This document shows positions 36,650 through 49,110 of a stretch of 64,000 bases of DNA, piece by piece (the stretch's first letter is position 1; every line of letters starts with the position of its first letter). The stretch spans positions 124,001 to 188,000 of the forward strand of contig SNVD02004405.1 of NCBI GenBank assembly GCA_013180625.2, written 5' to 3'. The position numbers were made by a program, and so were the translations under genes. The notes under the pieces are model-generated. The model was not told the DNA's origin and made no database searches. It saw only the letters and a program-made list of their open reading frames with translations. This DNA is from Boswellia sacra (Eukaryota > Streptophyta > Magnoliopsida > Sapindales > Burseraceae).

Positions 36650-39600
36650 AACTTTCCAAATCTTGTTAAGTTTATTACTTTGGTAAACAAATCATCCTGT
36701 TGGTTTTCTGTTGAAACATGCTCAATGTGGATTGTTTTAGATTCAATAGCTCCATAATAAAGTGATACTTAATGTCTATATGCTTAGTTCTTGAGTGTTG
36801 AATAGGGTTTTTAGAGATGTTAATTGCAATTGTATTATCACAGAAAATTGTCATTGATTCTTGAGAAATACTTTAGCCTTGCAACATCTGTTTCATCCAT
36901 AGCAATTGAGTATAATAGCTACTAGCAGTAATGTACTCAACTTCAATAGTTGATAGAGAAATTGAATTTTGTTTCTTGCCATGCCAAGCCACCAAGTTGT
37001 TCCCAAGATAGAAACATCATTCTATTGTAGTCTTTTTGTCATCCATATTGTCAGCCTAATAAGCATCAGTATAACTTGCAAGACATGAACTTATGTCTTT
37101 AGAAAACCAAATTCCAAACTCTGTAGTACCATGAACATGGTTGACTATTCTTTTGATAGTTACAAGATGTTGTTCTTTTAGACATGACAGGAACGATGCA
37201 TATAAACCGACATTGAAACTAATGTCAGGTTTACTGGCTGTGAGATAGAAAAGGCTTCCAACCATGCTTCTATATAGGCTTTGATCAACATTTTCTCCTG
37301 CATTGTCTTTTGACAGCTTGAGATTAGTAACAATAAGTGTCCTTGTTGACTTGCTCTTGCCCATTTCAAATTTCTTAACTAACTTCCTTGCATACTTAGT
37401 TTGAGAAATGAATATGCCATCATCAAGCTGTGACTTGAAAACCAAGAAAAAATGTGAGTTCACCTACCATACTCATCTCAAATTCTCCCTATATAAGCTC
37501 ATTAAATTTATTAGTTTTATCCTTAAATGTAGAACCAACATCATCAATATAAATCTAAGCTACGATGATTTATCTAGAAGCATGCTTTATAAACAAAGTT
37601 TTATCATTGCTACCCCCAGTATATCCCTTGGCAAAATGAAATGTTGTTAGCCTTTCATACCAAGCTTTTAGTACTTGTTTGAGACCATATATAGATTTTT
37701 TCGGTTTGTACACATAAGTGGAATGTTTAGAATCTACAGAACCCTCAAGTTGTTCAACAAAAGCCTCTTCATTTAAAATGCCATTCAAAAAAATTGTTTT
37801 AGCATCCATTTGAAAAAGCTTAAAATTGAGCAAGCAAGCATTAGCAAGCAACAATCTAATATATTCTAGTCTACCTACATGTGCAAAGTTTTCATCAAAG
37901 TCAATTCCCTCAATCTGAGTATACCCCTGTGAAATTAGTTTAGCTCTGTTCCTGATCACTTGCCCATTTCTTCACTCTTGTTCTTGAAAATCTATTTAGT
38001 TCCAATGACATTAGTGTTTTCAAGTCTGGGAACTAAAATCCAGACATTGTTTCTTTCAAATTGGGTAAGCTCATCCTTCATTGCTTTAACCTAAACATCT
38101 TCCTTAAGTGCATCATTTACATTTTTAGGCTTACTAAGAGAAACATAACATGAAAAACTCACCTGGTTCCTTACCTTACTTCTGGTTTTAATTCCACCTT
38201 CTGGAGGTTCAATAACAGAAAAGTAGGATGTACTTTTTTTAATCAAGTAGAGGGATCCTTGCTATTAAAATCATCTCTGATTTCTTCTCTGCTTAAATCA
38301 ACACTGTTAAAAATGTCAGTGTTATCTATCTTAAGTTCTACAATTTCATCAGGTGTCACTAGTTCTGGTTTTTCTGCATTTTTTTAGTCCAATTTCATCA
38401 ACAAATTGTGAGAAGCTTTCTATGATCTCTTTTTGTGAAAACTTTGCATAATCATCATAATCATCAAAGACAACATTAGCAAATTCTATGATTGTCTCAG
38501 TTCTCAAATTATAAACTCTATAGACTTTGCTATTCAAAAAATAACCAATAAACACCAAATCATCACTTTTGGCATCAAATTTACCGAGTTATTCTCTGTT
38601 ATTGAATAGAAAATACCTGCATCCAAATACATGAAAGTATTTAAGGTTAGGTTTCTTCTTTTTAGTAGCTCATAAGGTGTTTGATATGTTCCTGGCCTAA
38701 GAAAAACTCTATTAATGATGTAGTATGTCGTGTTTATTACCTTTTCCATAATCTCTTCATAAGCTTCTTAATGTTCAACATTACTCGAGCCATCTCTTGT
38801 AATGTTCTATTCTTCCTCTCCACTACTGTATTCTGCTAAGACATCTAAAAAAGGACTATCTCTCAAGTATAAGACTATTGAAGTAATAAAACTAGTAAGA
38901 CCAAGATCGATCCACAGGGAATAAGATTTAATAGTACAAGATAAAAGGTAAACAAATATAATATGAATAATCAAGATAATATTAACAAATAAAACTAAAG
39001 ATGTTAGGTGGTACAACTGACCATTCAAATATAAAATAAAAATAAGGTAAAACCAACTATGGAAATAGATGGTAAAACCTACTATAGCAAATGAAAGAAT
39101 AATTTCATAAGTAATAAACGAGAATAAATGAAATATATAAGTAAGATAAATTAACACAATAATATTGAAAACTAAGATTAGGGATCCGTCCTTGATATAT
39201 CAAATAAGAAAAATAATCAAATTATAACTTAATTGGAATCCACACGTCAAGGAGATTCCAATAGGAAGGTATGTCATTTAAGCCCATTTTAGTTATATGA
39301 ATTATATTTGTTTCATTACTAATATTTATACCACTTCTTGTAAATGGGTTCAAATATCCAATGTGTCAACAGCTAATGTCTATAACAAATCAAGGTTCCT
39401 AACTAGACTTGTATCGGTAAGGGAGAACCACACGACATCTAGAAATGATTGAAGCATTTGATGTATCAAGAATTGTCTATAATGGATCAAGACCTCCACT
39501 TTACGAGTGGTGTCAACATTGATTAAGAAATAAATACAAAACATATAAAATAAACAACACAAAATTATGATTATTAAGCACATATCAAAGGGTTAAAAAA

Positions 39601-42600
39601 ATTTTATTCTCATATCAATGGTTTCACTCTTTCATCTTAGCAAGAGAGAACTTAGTAGAACATTATGCACGATAGAAAAAAAAAATTACAAGAAGAAAAT
39701 GATTTTTTTAATAATATTAAGAGAACAAAACATAAGAGAGAAAACACAATGTTAAAAGATCCCAGCTAAGAGCCAAGATGTCCTAATGGATCACAATTTA
39801 TCTCTATTTATAGATACACTTAAGGGCAAACTTGTCAAATTATAAAGGGACAATTGTAAAATATCTTGTTGATAATTTGGATCATCATGTGCACCAACTT
39901 TGACCATCGATTTTGGCATCAAAATATTTAGAATTTTGATCATATGTCTTCATGAAAGTTATAGATATTTCTCTAAGATTTCTAGAACATCTTAAATCAT
40001 ACGATTTGGATTCGTATTTCAAGAGATACGATCAAAATATGGGACATGCTCAGGCTACACTGAGACTACAAATAGGTTTGCTTCAAGTCCATTTTTGGTC
40101 TATTAGATGCTCGAATCTCATGATCCTTGTGAAATATAATTTTGTAGGCAATTTAGTCAGCTTTTCACTTAATCAAGATTTCCACTATTCCGATCTATAA
40201 ATAGAAAGTTATGCATATTCTACTAAACCTGCATCAAAAGCTAAAATTAAGATGAAACTAATTCAAAAGATGCAAAAACTACAAATATGCTTAAGTCGAG
40301 GAATTTAATGATACTATTAGCGTAATACGATAAATTAAGCTCTTATTAAACATAAATATTTAAGTGTTCATCATCTACTCTGGAGTTTTTGGTGCACAAA
40401 ACTCATGTAAAATGCCATGGAGTTTGTAGAACCTTCCATAACTCTCATCCTCAAATTCCTTTCTATGGTCACTTCTAATTATGACTATCCTTCTAATGTT
40501 GCAATTTTACTCAGTTTCCAACCTGGCATAAGTTTTTAAAACCTTCAAAAGGATCAGATTTCTCTTTAACAAAATCTACCCAAGTAAACCCAGAATAGTT
40601 ATTAACACAAACAAACACATACCTTTTGCAAGCAATACTTTGAATTTGAATTGGAATCCTGAGATCCATATGTAATAGTTTAAGAATCTTTGAAGTACGA
40701 AGAAATGTGTTAGAACCATGTTAACTTTTAATTTGCTTAACTTTTTGACATGGACCATAAACAATATTAGGTTTATGCTCAAACTTAGGTACACCTCTGA
40801 TAGCACCAGTCTTAGTTAATTTGATTTAGTCCTTATAGCTAATGTGTCCACGTTTTTGATGCCATAATTCAATCTCAGATGTCTTAGCATGCAATGCACT
40901 TAGTTTAATCAATAAATAGCAATTACCATTTCATATACTACCTTCAAGAATACAATTCTTATTGGAATCAAGAACCATGCATTTATTCTTTATGAACTCA
41001 ATAGTATATTTATCATCATAAATCTGACTAATACTAAGTAAATTGGCTTTAAGAGCATCTACAAAAAGAACATCATCAAACTTAGGTGGACCACACATAA
41101 AGTTCCCTTACCTATTATCTTACTTTTTGCTCTATCTCCAAAAGTAATGGAACTTTGGTTATATGTTCTAAAATTGTTCAACAAATCCTTGTTACCTACT
41201 TGAACAACCATTATCAAAGTACCAAAAATCATTAGTTGAGCATTAAGAACCATTAAAGTAACATTACATCTAACCGTGCTCTTTCGAACCCATTTCTGTT
41301 GTGAACCATGTGACTCTTTATGTTGTGTGTTAAGTGATTGCATGTGCTATTGTTCATTTTGATAAAACAAATCATGTTGTTTATAACATCTAGACGTAAT
41401 AAGTCCTTTAACACCAAAAAAATGAAAACTGGAATGAATTTCTTTACCTTAGTCACATTAGATTTCACAAATTGTGATAAAGCATTATGATATGAACTTT
41501 TAGAGCTTTAAGAGGAATCATTCTTACTTGAACTTGGTGATTCTTTACGTGAATTTAATGAAGTGTCTAACTTTGGTAAAGAGTTTGATCCAAAAGCTTT
41601 TATAAAGGTTATTTTTTATGTGGATGGTTGGTTGTGAGTTCAAATCCCAATCCATGCTTGTTAGTGCTAGTTCTCGCTTAGACTAGAATTTCATCAAGCT
41701 TCTTGGTCCCTTTTCATAGATACTAAATGGTAGCATCATTTTTCTTTATGAAATCTATTTTCTCCACCAGTTCAAATTTCAACTTTTCAATAGTTTCATC
41801 AAGCTCAGAAACTTTGTCTTCCAAAGACACTCTTTCACAAGTGACAATCTCAATTTCTCGCATAAGCTCTTGAATTTTGTTCTCATGATCTTTATTCTTT
41901 TCAACTTCATTTTCCCATACATGATGAAGATCATTGTAAGCTTCATGCAATTCTTCATAATAGTTTAGATAAAAAAAGATTCTGTATCTACCTCATTAGT
42001 CTATGTTGACTCAACTATTTCAGTTACATCAATCATAACTCTCTTTTGTCTGACGTCGATGCAACAAAAGCAATAAATCCATTTTGTTCTTGTTTATCTA
42101 ACTGTTGTTAGAATAGTTGTCGCTCCATTGGAACATTGAACACTTTGCTTTTCTTCATCAAATTTGCACATCTAGACTTGATATGTCTAATTCTAGAACA
42201 CTCAAAGCATTGGACTTGAGTTTTCTTTCTGGTTCCTTGTTAATCCTTTTAAAGTCAACCAAATTTGTCTTCACTTTCTGTCCCTTAAACTAATTCTTCT
42301 TTTGGAATTCTTCTTGAGAAACTTTTTGAAGTTTCTCACCACGAGAGCAACTTATTGATCATCTGATATCTCTACAAAATCTTCTTCTTCTTCAGACTTT
42401 GATGATGAGGCTGCTAACGCATTGGATTTGTTCTTTTTGGTTTGCACGAAAGTCATCTCAAACATTTGTAATGAACCTAGCAACTCATCAATTCACAGTG
42501 AATCAAGATTCTATGTATCTATAATGATTACTGCTTTGGACTGAAATTTTTCAAGCAATAATTTGAGTATCTTTGCTACAACTTCTGAGTCACTATAATT

Positions 42601-43103
42601 CTTTCCAAGCAAAGTTGCAACAATTGTAATCTCACATAGTCTTGAATAAAACTCCGACATAGTCTCATCTTTTAACATTTTAATCTTTTCAAATTGAGAA
42701 GCAAGATCAAAATTTTAGTTTGCTTGATAGAAGTTGTACCTTCATATTTATTTTCAAGTCTTTCCTGAGCATCTTTGACTGACTTGCCTGAAGAAATAAG
42801 ACTGAATGCCTTTGGATTGACTGCATTGAAAAGAACATGCAGAGCTTTGGAATTCCATTGACCTTCATCATAGTTTTGTTGATTCCATGCAGATTCTTCT
42901 CTCTCAACACGTTCTCCATCTTGATTAACATATTTTAGTGGTCTCTGTCCATAAAGAACTGTCTTCCAGACTCTCTCATTAGTAACCTTCAAGAAATACA
43001 ACATCTTTTCCTTCCAATATTCACAGTTGCCTTCCTCAAGAAGTGGTAGGTGTGCAATTAAACCTCCGTGCTTATGAAAGTCTATAGCTTCAAGGATAAA
43101 CAA
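36650..43103 (-). pseudogene. Copia element 2 gag-pol, split by a solo LTR
   Basis: On the minus strand: gag (42672-43103; YWKEKMLYFLKV, EGQWNSKALHVLFNAV); a knuckle-like stretch near 42140-42230; a charged coiled-coil-like frame (41723-41950); pre-integrase zinc region (41059-41343, 40800-40900); integrase pieces (40400-40806 and 38534-38800) on either side of the solo LTR at 38837-40373; reverse transcriptase (37056-37960; QMDAKTIFLNGILNEEAF, IYGLKQVLKAWYERL); RNase H (36650-37050; SLSTIEVEYITASS, FCDNTIAINISKNP, HIDIKYHF). Many stops and frameshifts. Closely related in wording to copia element 1, but inserted separately. Confidence 0.9.
38837..40373 (-). mobile_element. Second solo LTR of the same family, inverted
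   Basis: The minus strand starts TGATGAACACTTAAATA at 40373 and ends AGATGTCTTA at 38837. It is about 0.5 kb longer than the copy at 25687-26690. Flanking pentamers TCTGC and TCTAC agree at four of five. It lies within the integrase of copia element 2. With 25687-26690 it makes a large inverted pair 12 kb apart. Confidence 0.8.
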
Positions 43104-43143
43104 GATCTACACTAATACATAAGTGCTCTGCTTTGATACCAAT

Positions 43144-43987
43144 TATAAATTTTGAAGCTGTAGACTTAGTTACATACTACACTATTGAAGCAGTTATAAA
43201 TAATGTAACATACGTAAATAAAAAGTACAGGGAGGAATTTTTAAGTGGTTCAACTTAAACAAGCCTACATCCACATGAAGCCTAGTTGTAATTCACTATA
43301 TTGTTTGCGTATCCAAGGACTAGGACCTTTATAGTTGAGGAACACACACTTCTCTCACAATCACCTATCCTATGTAAACCACGCTATCTCTCCAAGAACT
43401 CCAACCACAGTAAACCAGCTTCCTAATTCCTTGTTGCATTTCACTCCCAACAATTTGAGTCCCTCTCAAATTGTTATACAATATCCCAATAAGATAATCA
43501 ATCCCTACTAATTATCCACACTCATAATGATAAGTGATAAACCTAATCAAACCACAAGGTAACAAAAAGAAAATGACTACTAAGTGTTCTAACATAGCCT
43601 ACATAGATATCCTAAACTGGACATGAAATAAAAGCCTTCTTATACTATAACTCGTCCAACAAGCAATCCTCATACAATAAGAATTCTTCAAGATCTTTCA
43701 ATATCTTTGAATGACCTATATATCTTCAGGACTTAGGAGAGCAATATCACGTTAGAATATTTATTGAAGAATCATAATCATTATCTTTCCTAATACTAGT
43801 AACAATAAAACACTTTTCAAACTAAAACAATATTCTGAAAATATTCTGCAATTAAATCTTTTCTAATTGGATCCATTTAAAACAGACAATAATTAATGAA
43901 AAATCAAAAACTTATTTTCTCCAAAATTCTAACACATTAATGCCACATAGATTGGCACGTGACAGACCACATGTCATTGTCCTAACA
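43144..43987 (-). repeat. Right LTR of copia element 2
   Basis: Starts TATAAATTTTGAAGCTG (TG mutated to TA) and ends GTCCTAACA on the plus strand. It is the 5' LTR in the element's sense, next to the primer site. Confidence 0.88.
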
Positions 43988-44169
43988 TATGTATAACTTA
44001 GAACAATATTTCCAATATTACATAATCTTTTGATAAATTAATATGAAAATAACTATTTTAAAGAAATTAATTTCTATTGAAGTAGAAGGAACTTTTATAT
44101 ATTAAACATGCCATGGAACAAAGATTCTTAATTTTTGGATCACAACTTTTAATTATGTAAATTAAGAAT

Positions 44170-44358
44170 AATGTTAGTCTCACAATTTTTTTGTATAAAC
44201 TCTTGCATACAAACTGATGTGTAATAAGGTGATTGAAATAATAATTATACAAAATTTATTCATTTAATGAAGGGTGATAATGTGTGAATAAAGAAGCACT
44301 AGTATTGCCACATCAGTTTGTATACAAAGTTTGTAAGAGTAGTTTTACTCATAAATAA
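44170..44358. mobile_element. MITE-like insertion with inverted ends
   Basis: Present in copy B and absent at the matching place in copy A (about 10620-10640). The ends pair: GCATACAAACTGATGTG at 44203-44219 is found inverted as CACATCAGTTTGTATAC at 44308-44324, with a weaker match outward. The flanks AAATTAA and AAATAAA may be the target duplication. Ends are approximate. Confidence 0.6.
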
Positions 44359-45241
44359 AATATTAGATCCTACTTTTACAATAACTAATAATTAATTGAT
44401 TAGAAGATTCCAATATTGAGAAGCATATTATTATGTAGGACAAGGATCCCCTTCTTATTAAATTTCAACCTCTTTTTCTTTTGTTTAACAAAAGTGCGAT
44501 TGATGGTTGTAGAAAATTAATTAATGAAGATAAAGGATAAATATACATTTCAGTCATCCATTACTATGAAAATCTACGTGTCAATAGATTCCCAAAAACT
44601 AAAACAAAATGAGGTAAATAGAGTATCATAATTCTATTATATATTATGAACTATATATTAAAAAGAAAGAGAATAAGGAACGATAATATAGGATCATTTG
44701 ATTTTGAACCATATATTACATTAATTGCCATTTAATAGAATAGGTGTTGTTTTATTGTGTCTCACGTGGCATGCATTTGTTTTAGGTGTCATTCTAGTTA
44801 TATCCATATGGCATGTTTATTTGTTTTAGATTTCGTCAATATTCTAGTTATCTCCCATGTGACATGCATTTGTAATTAGGAGCACAAATATTTTATCCCA
44901 AACATGGTTAATTAGTATAATATTATTATTATTAATTATTATTAATTAATTTTTTTTAGTTAGTATTTATGGGAATCAATTGTATTCAATATAAATATCA
45001 ATCTACCATTTTAAACGATGTTCAACCATCATACAACGTAAGTACTCTTGCAATCTAATTTGTTAATATATCACTAGATTGATAAAATAATAATAAATGA
45101 TGTATAAGAATTATTCATCTAATAATGAGATTATGCTATGTCAAGTTATATACAGTTAAATTATATGTGTAAAATAAAATTATTCATTTTTTTATGAATA
45201 TTATGGTAATTCTTTATATATGACATGTGTAATTATACATG

Positions 45242-45503
45242 AATTCCTAACGTCTGTTTGGAAATAAAATATTAAAATAAAGTAAGGGGATCTCTATTCA
45301 ATTTAAATATTGTAACATAATTCACAGAACAAAATGATTAAAAAAATACTGAAAATATAAGTCAATGACATAAATTCCTGACGTCTGTTTGGAAATAAAA
45401 TATTAAAATAGAGTAAGGGGATCTCTATTCAATTTAAATATTGTAACATAAGTCACAGAACAAAATGATTAAAAAAATACTGAAAATATAAGTCAATGAA
45501 CCC
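45242..45503. repeat. 131-bp tandem duplication
   Basis: The unit starting AATTCCT(A/G)ACGTCTG occurs at 45242 and again at 45373 with only a few differences. The matching part of copy A (about 13240-13390) has a single, more diverged unit, so the duplication arose in copy B. Confidence 0.9.
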
Positions 45504-46616
45504 AGTTACGTATATACTGTTCATTCTCATCCTCAGGTTTCCCAGGACCAACTTTATTGTTATTATTTTTTTTTAAAGGAAACTTACATTGATATCCTTA
45601 TGGTTTGGATTAAATAATTAGATCTAGAGGTTTTTGAAACTAAAACTTTGGCTCTTATATTTCATAGATATCAATTATTTTAAGAGTGTTAATGTTAGTT
45701 TTTGTTAAAATATAAAGATTAAAATATTTCTTTTAGAAGCCTATTCGTTATTAATGTAGTATAGCTGTATGTAACCGTTAATACACTTTAAACACTCCAA
45801 TTTTAATAAATAAGTTTACTAAATTATATGTAAATAATTTTTAAAGACAAAAGATTACAAAATCTGGTATTTTACTAGAATAAATAATAAAAAAATAATA
45901 TTACTAAAATATACTTTTTTTCCACATCGGTCCTAAGTATCCTTGTTCAGTTGTTCTTTGTAATATAAACATAACCCTAATTTTTTAATTACTAAATGAA
46001 AATATTATGAATCTCAGTACTTACCTATTTAAGTTATGGACAAAAAAATCAATATTTGGGATTAAATTAGATTATAATAATAATAAAAGATACGAGTAGT
46101 CAAAAGAAAACAAATTTGTCCATTCATTTGGCAAAAATAATTGAGTTGTAGGAGAACTTTTTTTGGGTGATCAAAAGGGGAAAAAAATAATTCATCGAGA
46201 GAGATTGGGTCGAAATGATTTCGATCGGATTATTCTAATCTAAAGTAAAACTACAGTAGCTTCGAAATTTCTCATTTCAATCAATGTTGAATCGGATTGG
46301 GTATTGTAAAATGAAGAGTTCCTTCTGTTTCGAATAGTGGACGAACATACCTAATTCTTGTAATATGGAGAATTTTACTGTCAACGATGGATTTTATCCC
46401 AAATTGAAAAAAAAATTAACTATATTGTAATACATTTGAGTCACCATATTCAGTTTTCAATGATGATGAAGAACCTGGTTTTGGACGTATATAAGCCTCG
46501 ATGATATCAGTTAAGTTGAATAACATCATCAGTAAAGTTACAAATATAATATATAACTTTTGATTATCCATATCCTATTTCATTTATGAAATTTCCAACT
46601 CATAGTGCTGTAAATT

Positions 46617-47459
46617 TAGGCCTATTTGTTTTATCCACTTATATCTAAATTTATTCAGATTTAAGAGGCTCAAACAATTTAGGTTGTTTGTTTTACAATC
46701 TAATCACTTATTTTCAGATGAAATTATCTTAATACAAAAAATGAAATTTTATCACCTTTTTTTCTCCAAACGTCTGAAAATTGAGAAATAACTAAATTGC
46801 CCTTCTATAATCAAAATTATGTCAGCAATTTTTGCTGCTCCTAACCCCACTCGCGAAAACTTCTCTGATGCCCACTCTCGTCAAGGAAAGCTGAACCAGA
46901 GAGAGAGAGAAGAAAAGGTGAAGAGAGAGGAAAGATAATTTCGTAGGAAAGGGGGAGGCGGGGCAGGCGTGGGGGTGGTTTTGTTGGAGAGAGGAAAATA
47001 TTTTTTAAATTTTAATTAGAGACAAAAATCATTTAAAATTGATGAAGAAACAAATAAATAAGAAAAGATAATTTTAGTTAAAATAACTAATTTAAGAAAA
47101 AGTTTGGTTAATGATTGAAAAAGAATAAATTTAAATAAAATAAAATTAATTAGAAATTTACACTAAATTTAATAATTTAAAAATATAATTAATAAATATT
47201 AAATATATAGCTATTGATAATTTTGTTTAATTTTATTGACTATCAAATTTTTAAATAATTGTAACAAATATAATATAAATATTTTATGTTTTCTATTAAA
47301 AGGGTAAAAAAGTCACATTGAAGTTAAATATTTACTTACTACTTTTTTTAAGTAATATCTAAAAGTGCAAATAAACAACTTATTAAGTGTATTAAATTAA
47401 GCTCTATTAAGTATTTAGATCTTAAAAGTGTTAAGTGATTGAAACAAACACCACCTTAG
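46617..47459. mobile_element. Probable non-autonomous DNA transposon
   Basis: An insert not present in copy A, lying between TGCTGTAAA and TTAGACTTAC. The ends are related inverted sequences (CTATTTGTTTTATCCACTTA against GTGTTTGTTTCAATCACTTA). A GA-rich tract lies at about 46897-46935. No coding content. Ends and superfamily uncertain. Confidence 0.45.
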
Positions 47460-47587
47460 ACTTACACATAGGGTTTATTAAAGCTAAACTCAGCTGGTGG
47501 CCATTTTTACTGCACCTTGATTAAAATGAACAGTTACCTCATTAAAGGAACTCCTCCACTAGCAAAATGGCAATGCAATTAAGCATA

Positions 47588-47955
47588 ATATTATATCTAT
47601 AACCCATTTACAACTTTTCCTTTTTAAAACTAGAGTTGTCAAAATATTAGTCGACGAATAACCTTATTTATTTATTTTCACTTTTTACTTATCCCAAAAA
47701 ATAATTCCACACTTACAACCTATTTACAATTAACTCTTCCTACAAACTGAGTTGACAAAATCCTACTGGAGGCATAATTATCGTTATTCTTTTTTTGTTT
47801 TTTCTTCTTTAGTGAATTTTTACCAACTCATGTTGTAATTAGAATTTGTTGTAAATGGATTGTAAGTAAAACATTACTCTATCCAGTAATATTTTGCCAA
47901 CTCATGTTATAAATCATGTTGGTTATAAATGAGTTATTGATATAGTATTATTCAT
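47588..47955. mobile_element. MITE-like inverted-repeat insertion
   Basis: The left end TATCTATAACCCATTTACAAC pairs with a right end that reads TATCAATAACTCATTTATAAC on the minus strand. The insertion interrupts copy C relative to copies A and B. An internal copy of the motif lies near 47710-47735. Target duplication not clear. Confidence 0.55.
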
Positions 47956-48165
47956 GCAGTTAATTTTCTATATTAATGTGACCCATGCGAAAGACTTATT
48001 TAAGATAGATTCACAAGGTCACAGTTTGATGAGTTTACTTAAGACAATAATGACATGATCGATCATGGGTTAAGAAAACTAAAAATAATTTCAGTAATTT
48101 TTTTAAATTTGAGAGTTCCCTGATATCTGCATCTGCTATATACAGAGAAATTGTATCCTCTTACT

Positions 48166-48456
48166 TAGGGGTGTTCAAGGGTCGGGTCGGGTTTTTTCAA
48201 ACCCGATCAAAACCCGATACTGTTCAAACCTGATTATTTTAATCCGATTCGGGTTACTATTCAATACCGACCCAACAAAAACCCGATCGGGTCAGATCGT
48301 GTTTAATTTAATTAAGCCAAATATCCAAACCCGATTTGCAACCCGACACTGTTCAAACCCGATTATTTTAACCCGATTCGGGTCGCTATTTAATACCGAT
48401 CCGAAAAAACCCGACCAACCCGATCGGGTCGGGTCGGAGATTTTTGAACACCCCTA
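48166..48456. mobile_element. hAT-type MITE, 291 bp
   Basis: Perfect 13-bp terminal inverted repeats TAGGGGTGTTCAA, with a perfect 8-bp target duplication CTCTTACT (48158-48165, 48457-48464). The interior is built from many copies of ACCCGA/TCGGGT words on both strands, so it can fold extensively. The open frame at 48299-48526 is a by-product of this composition. Non-coding. Confidence 0.93.
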
Positions 48457-48459
48457 CTC

Positions 48460-49110
48460 TTACTTAGTTGTATTTGCTTTAGCTGCGCGTCATAAACCTT
48501 TTCATTCCCATCAGTACTCCAAATAAGACACTAAATAGTTTTTCTTTGTTGACGTATGCATGAAACCATGATAAATTTTCATAAACAAAATCCTGAAGGG
48601 CATACGTCATATGGTATTTACAAACATTAATCTGATTACTTAGGAGAAACAAGATGAGTTGTTTCTTTTGCTTTGTGCCAACTCTTCTGCACAAAGGCAA
48701 CTTTCAGATTTTATTACTGTGACAAGTACAAATTTTTGTATCTGGGATTATCCCCATATATTTGAGCTTAGTGAGCAAAGTTTTCCATTAGCCCAACTTT
48801 ATGTGGTACAATTCATAAATTTCTATATGTATATCTACGCATACTTTGTAGCCAAATGCAGTTCCTGGGCTTAATCAAATTTCTGAAATGGCTCGCTCCA
48901 ATTAACATAATTGTAACCAGAAACTAACTTTTATTCGTAGCAGAAAGCAAAAGTTCTAATTACATGTAAAAGCCAGTGCCTTGGGTTGGCGTTGAGTATT
49001 CACAGCCCTCTCGATCTAGGCCGCTCCTGTGCCATCTACTCATAATACACCTTCGTATATATACCACATAATCTCTTCTTTTCTCAACAAGAGTTATCTA
49101 TAATTCCATA
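48460..49110. repeat. Partial duplicate of the defensin/vicilin flanks
   Basis: Collinear with the right part of the window: 48480-48580 resembles 54990-55260; 48590-48745 resembles 57230-57350 (GTGACAAGTACAAATTTTTG shared); 48770-49085 resembles 59890-60235 (AACATAATTGTAACCA, TTTTATTCGTAG shared). The defensin-like gene and the vicilin coding region are not in this copy. It may be the remains of a lost paralogue block. Confidence 0.7.

Larger units (their letters stand above)
23044..43987 (-). mobile_element. Minus-strand Ty1/copia element with extra 3' ORF, hosting nested insertions
   Basis: Two 0.84 kb LTRs (23044-23892, 43144-43987) flank a minus-sense interior. The primer site (TGGTATCAAAGCAGAGC on the minus strand, 43125-43141) resembles the initiator tRNA-Met type, and the polypurine tract AAAGAAGGAGAT lies at about 23893-23908. 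Flanking pentamers TATAT and TATGT agree at four of five. Without the later insertions (27118-35655, 25687-26690, 38837-40373) the element would be about 9-10 kb. The extra ORF after pol recalls SIRE-type copia elements. Many stops show it is dead. Confidence 0.88.
43988..46616. other. Copy B flank, no gene
   Basis: A/T-rich DNA collinear with 10440-13559 and 20243-22270 of copy A. The CATGCAT-rich module is at 44760-44890. The junction where copia element 1 sits in copy A is unfilled here near 45655-45670. No coding sequence recognised. Confidence 0.65.
22321..46620. repeat. Copy B of the tandem duplication, gene lost
   Basis: Collinear with copy A at 22330-22455, 22760-23043, 43988-44150, 44370-44910, 44915-45665 and 45680-46600. 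It is interrupted by the 21 kb nested retrotransposon block. The six-cysteine gene that should sit between about 46050 and 46200 is absent, so this copy has suffered a deletion. Confidence 0.7.

Noticed and set aside
48299..48526. 75-codon plus-strand frame
   Set aside because: It starts inside the hAT-type MITE and runs over its end and target duplication into unrelated sequence.
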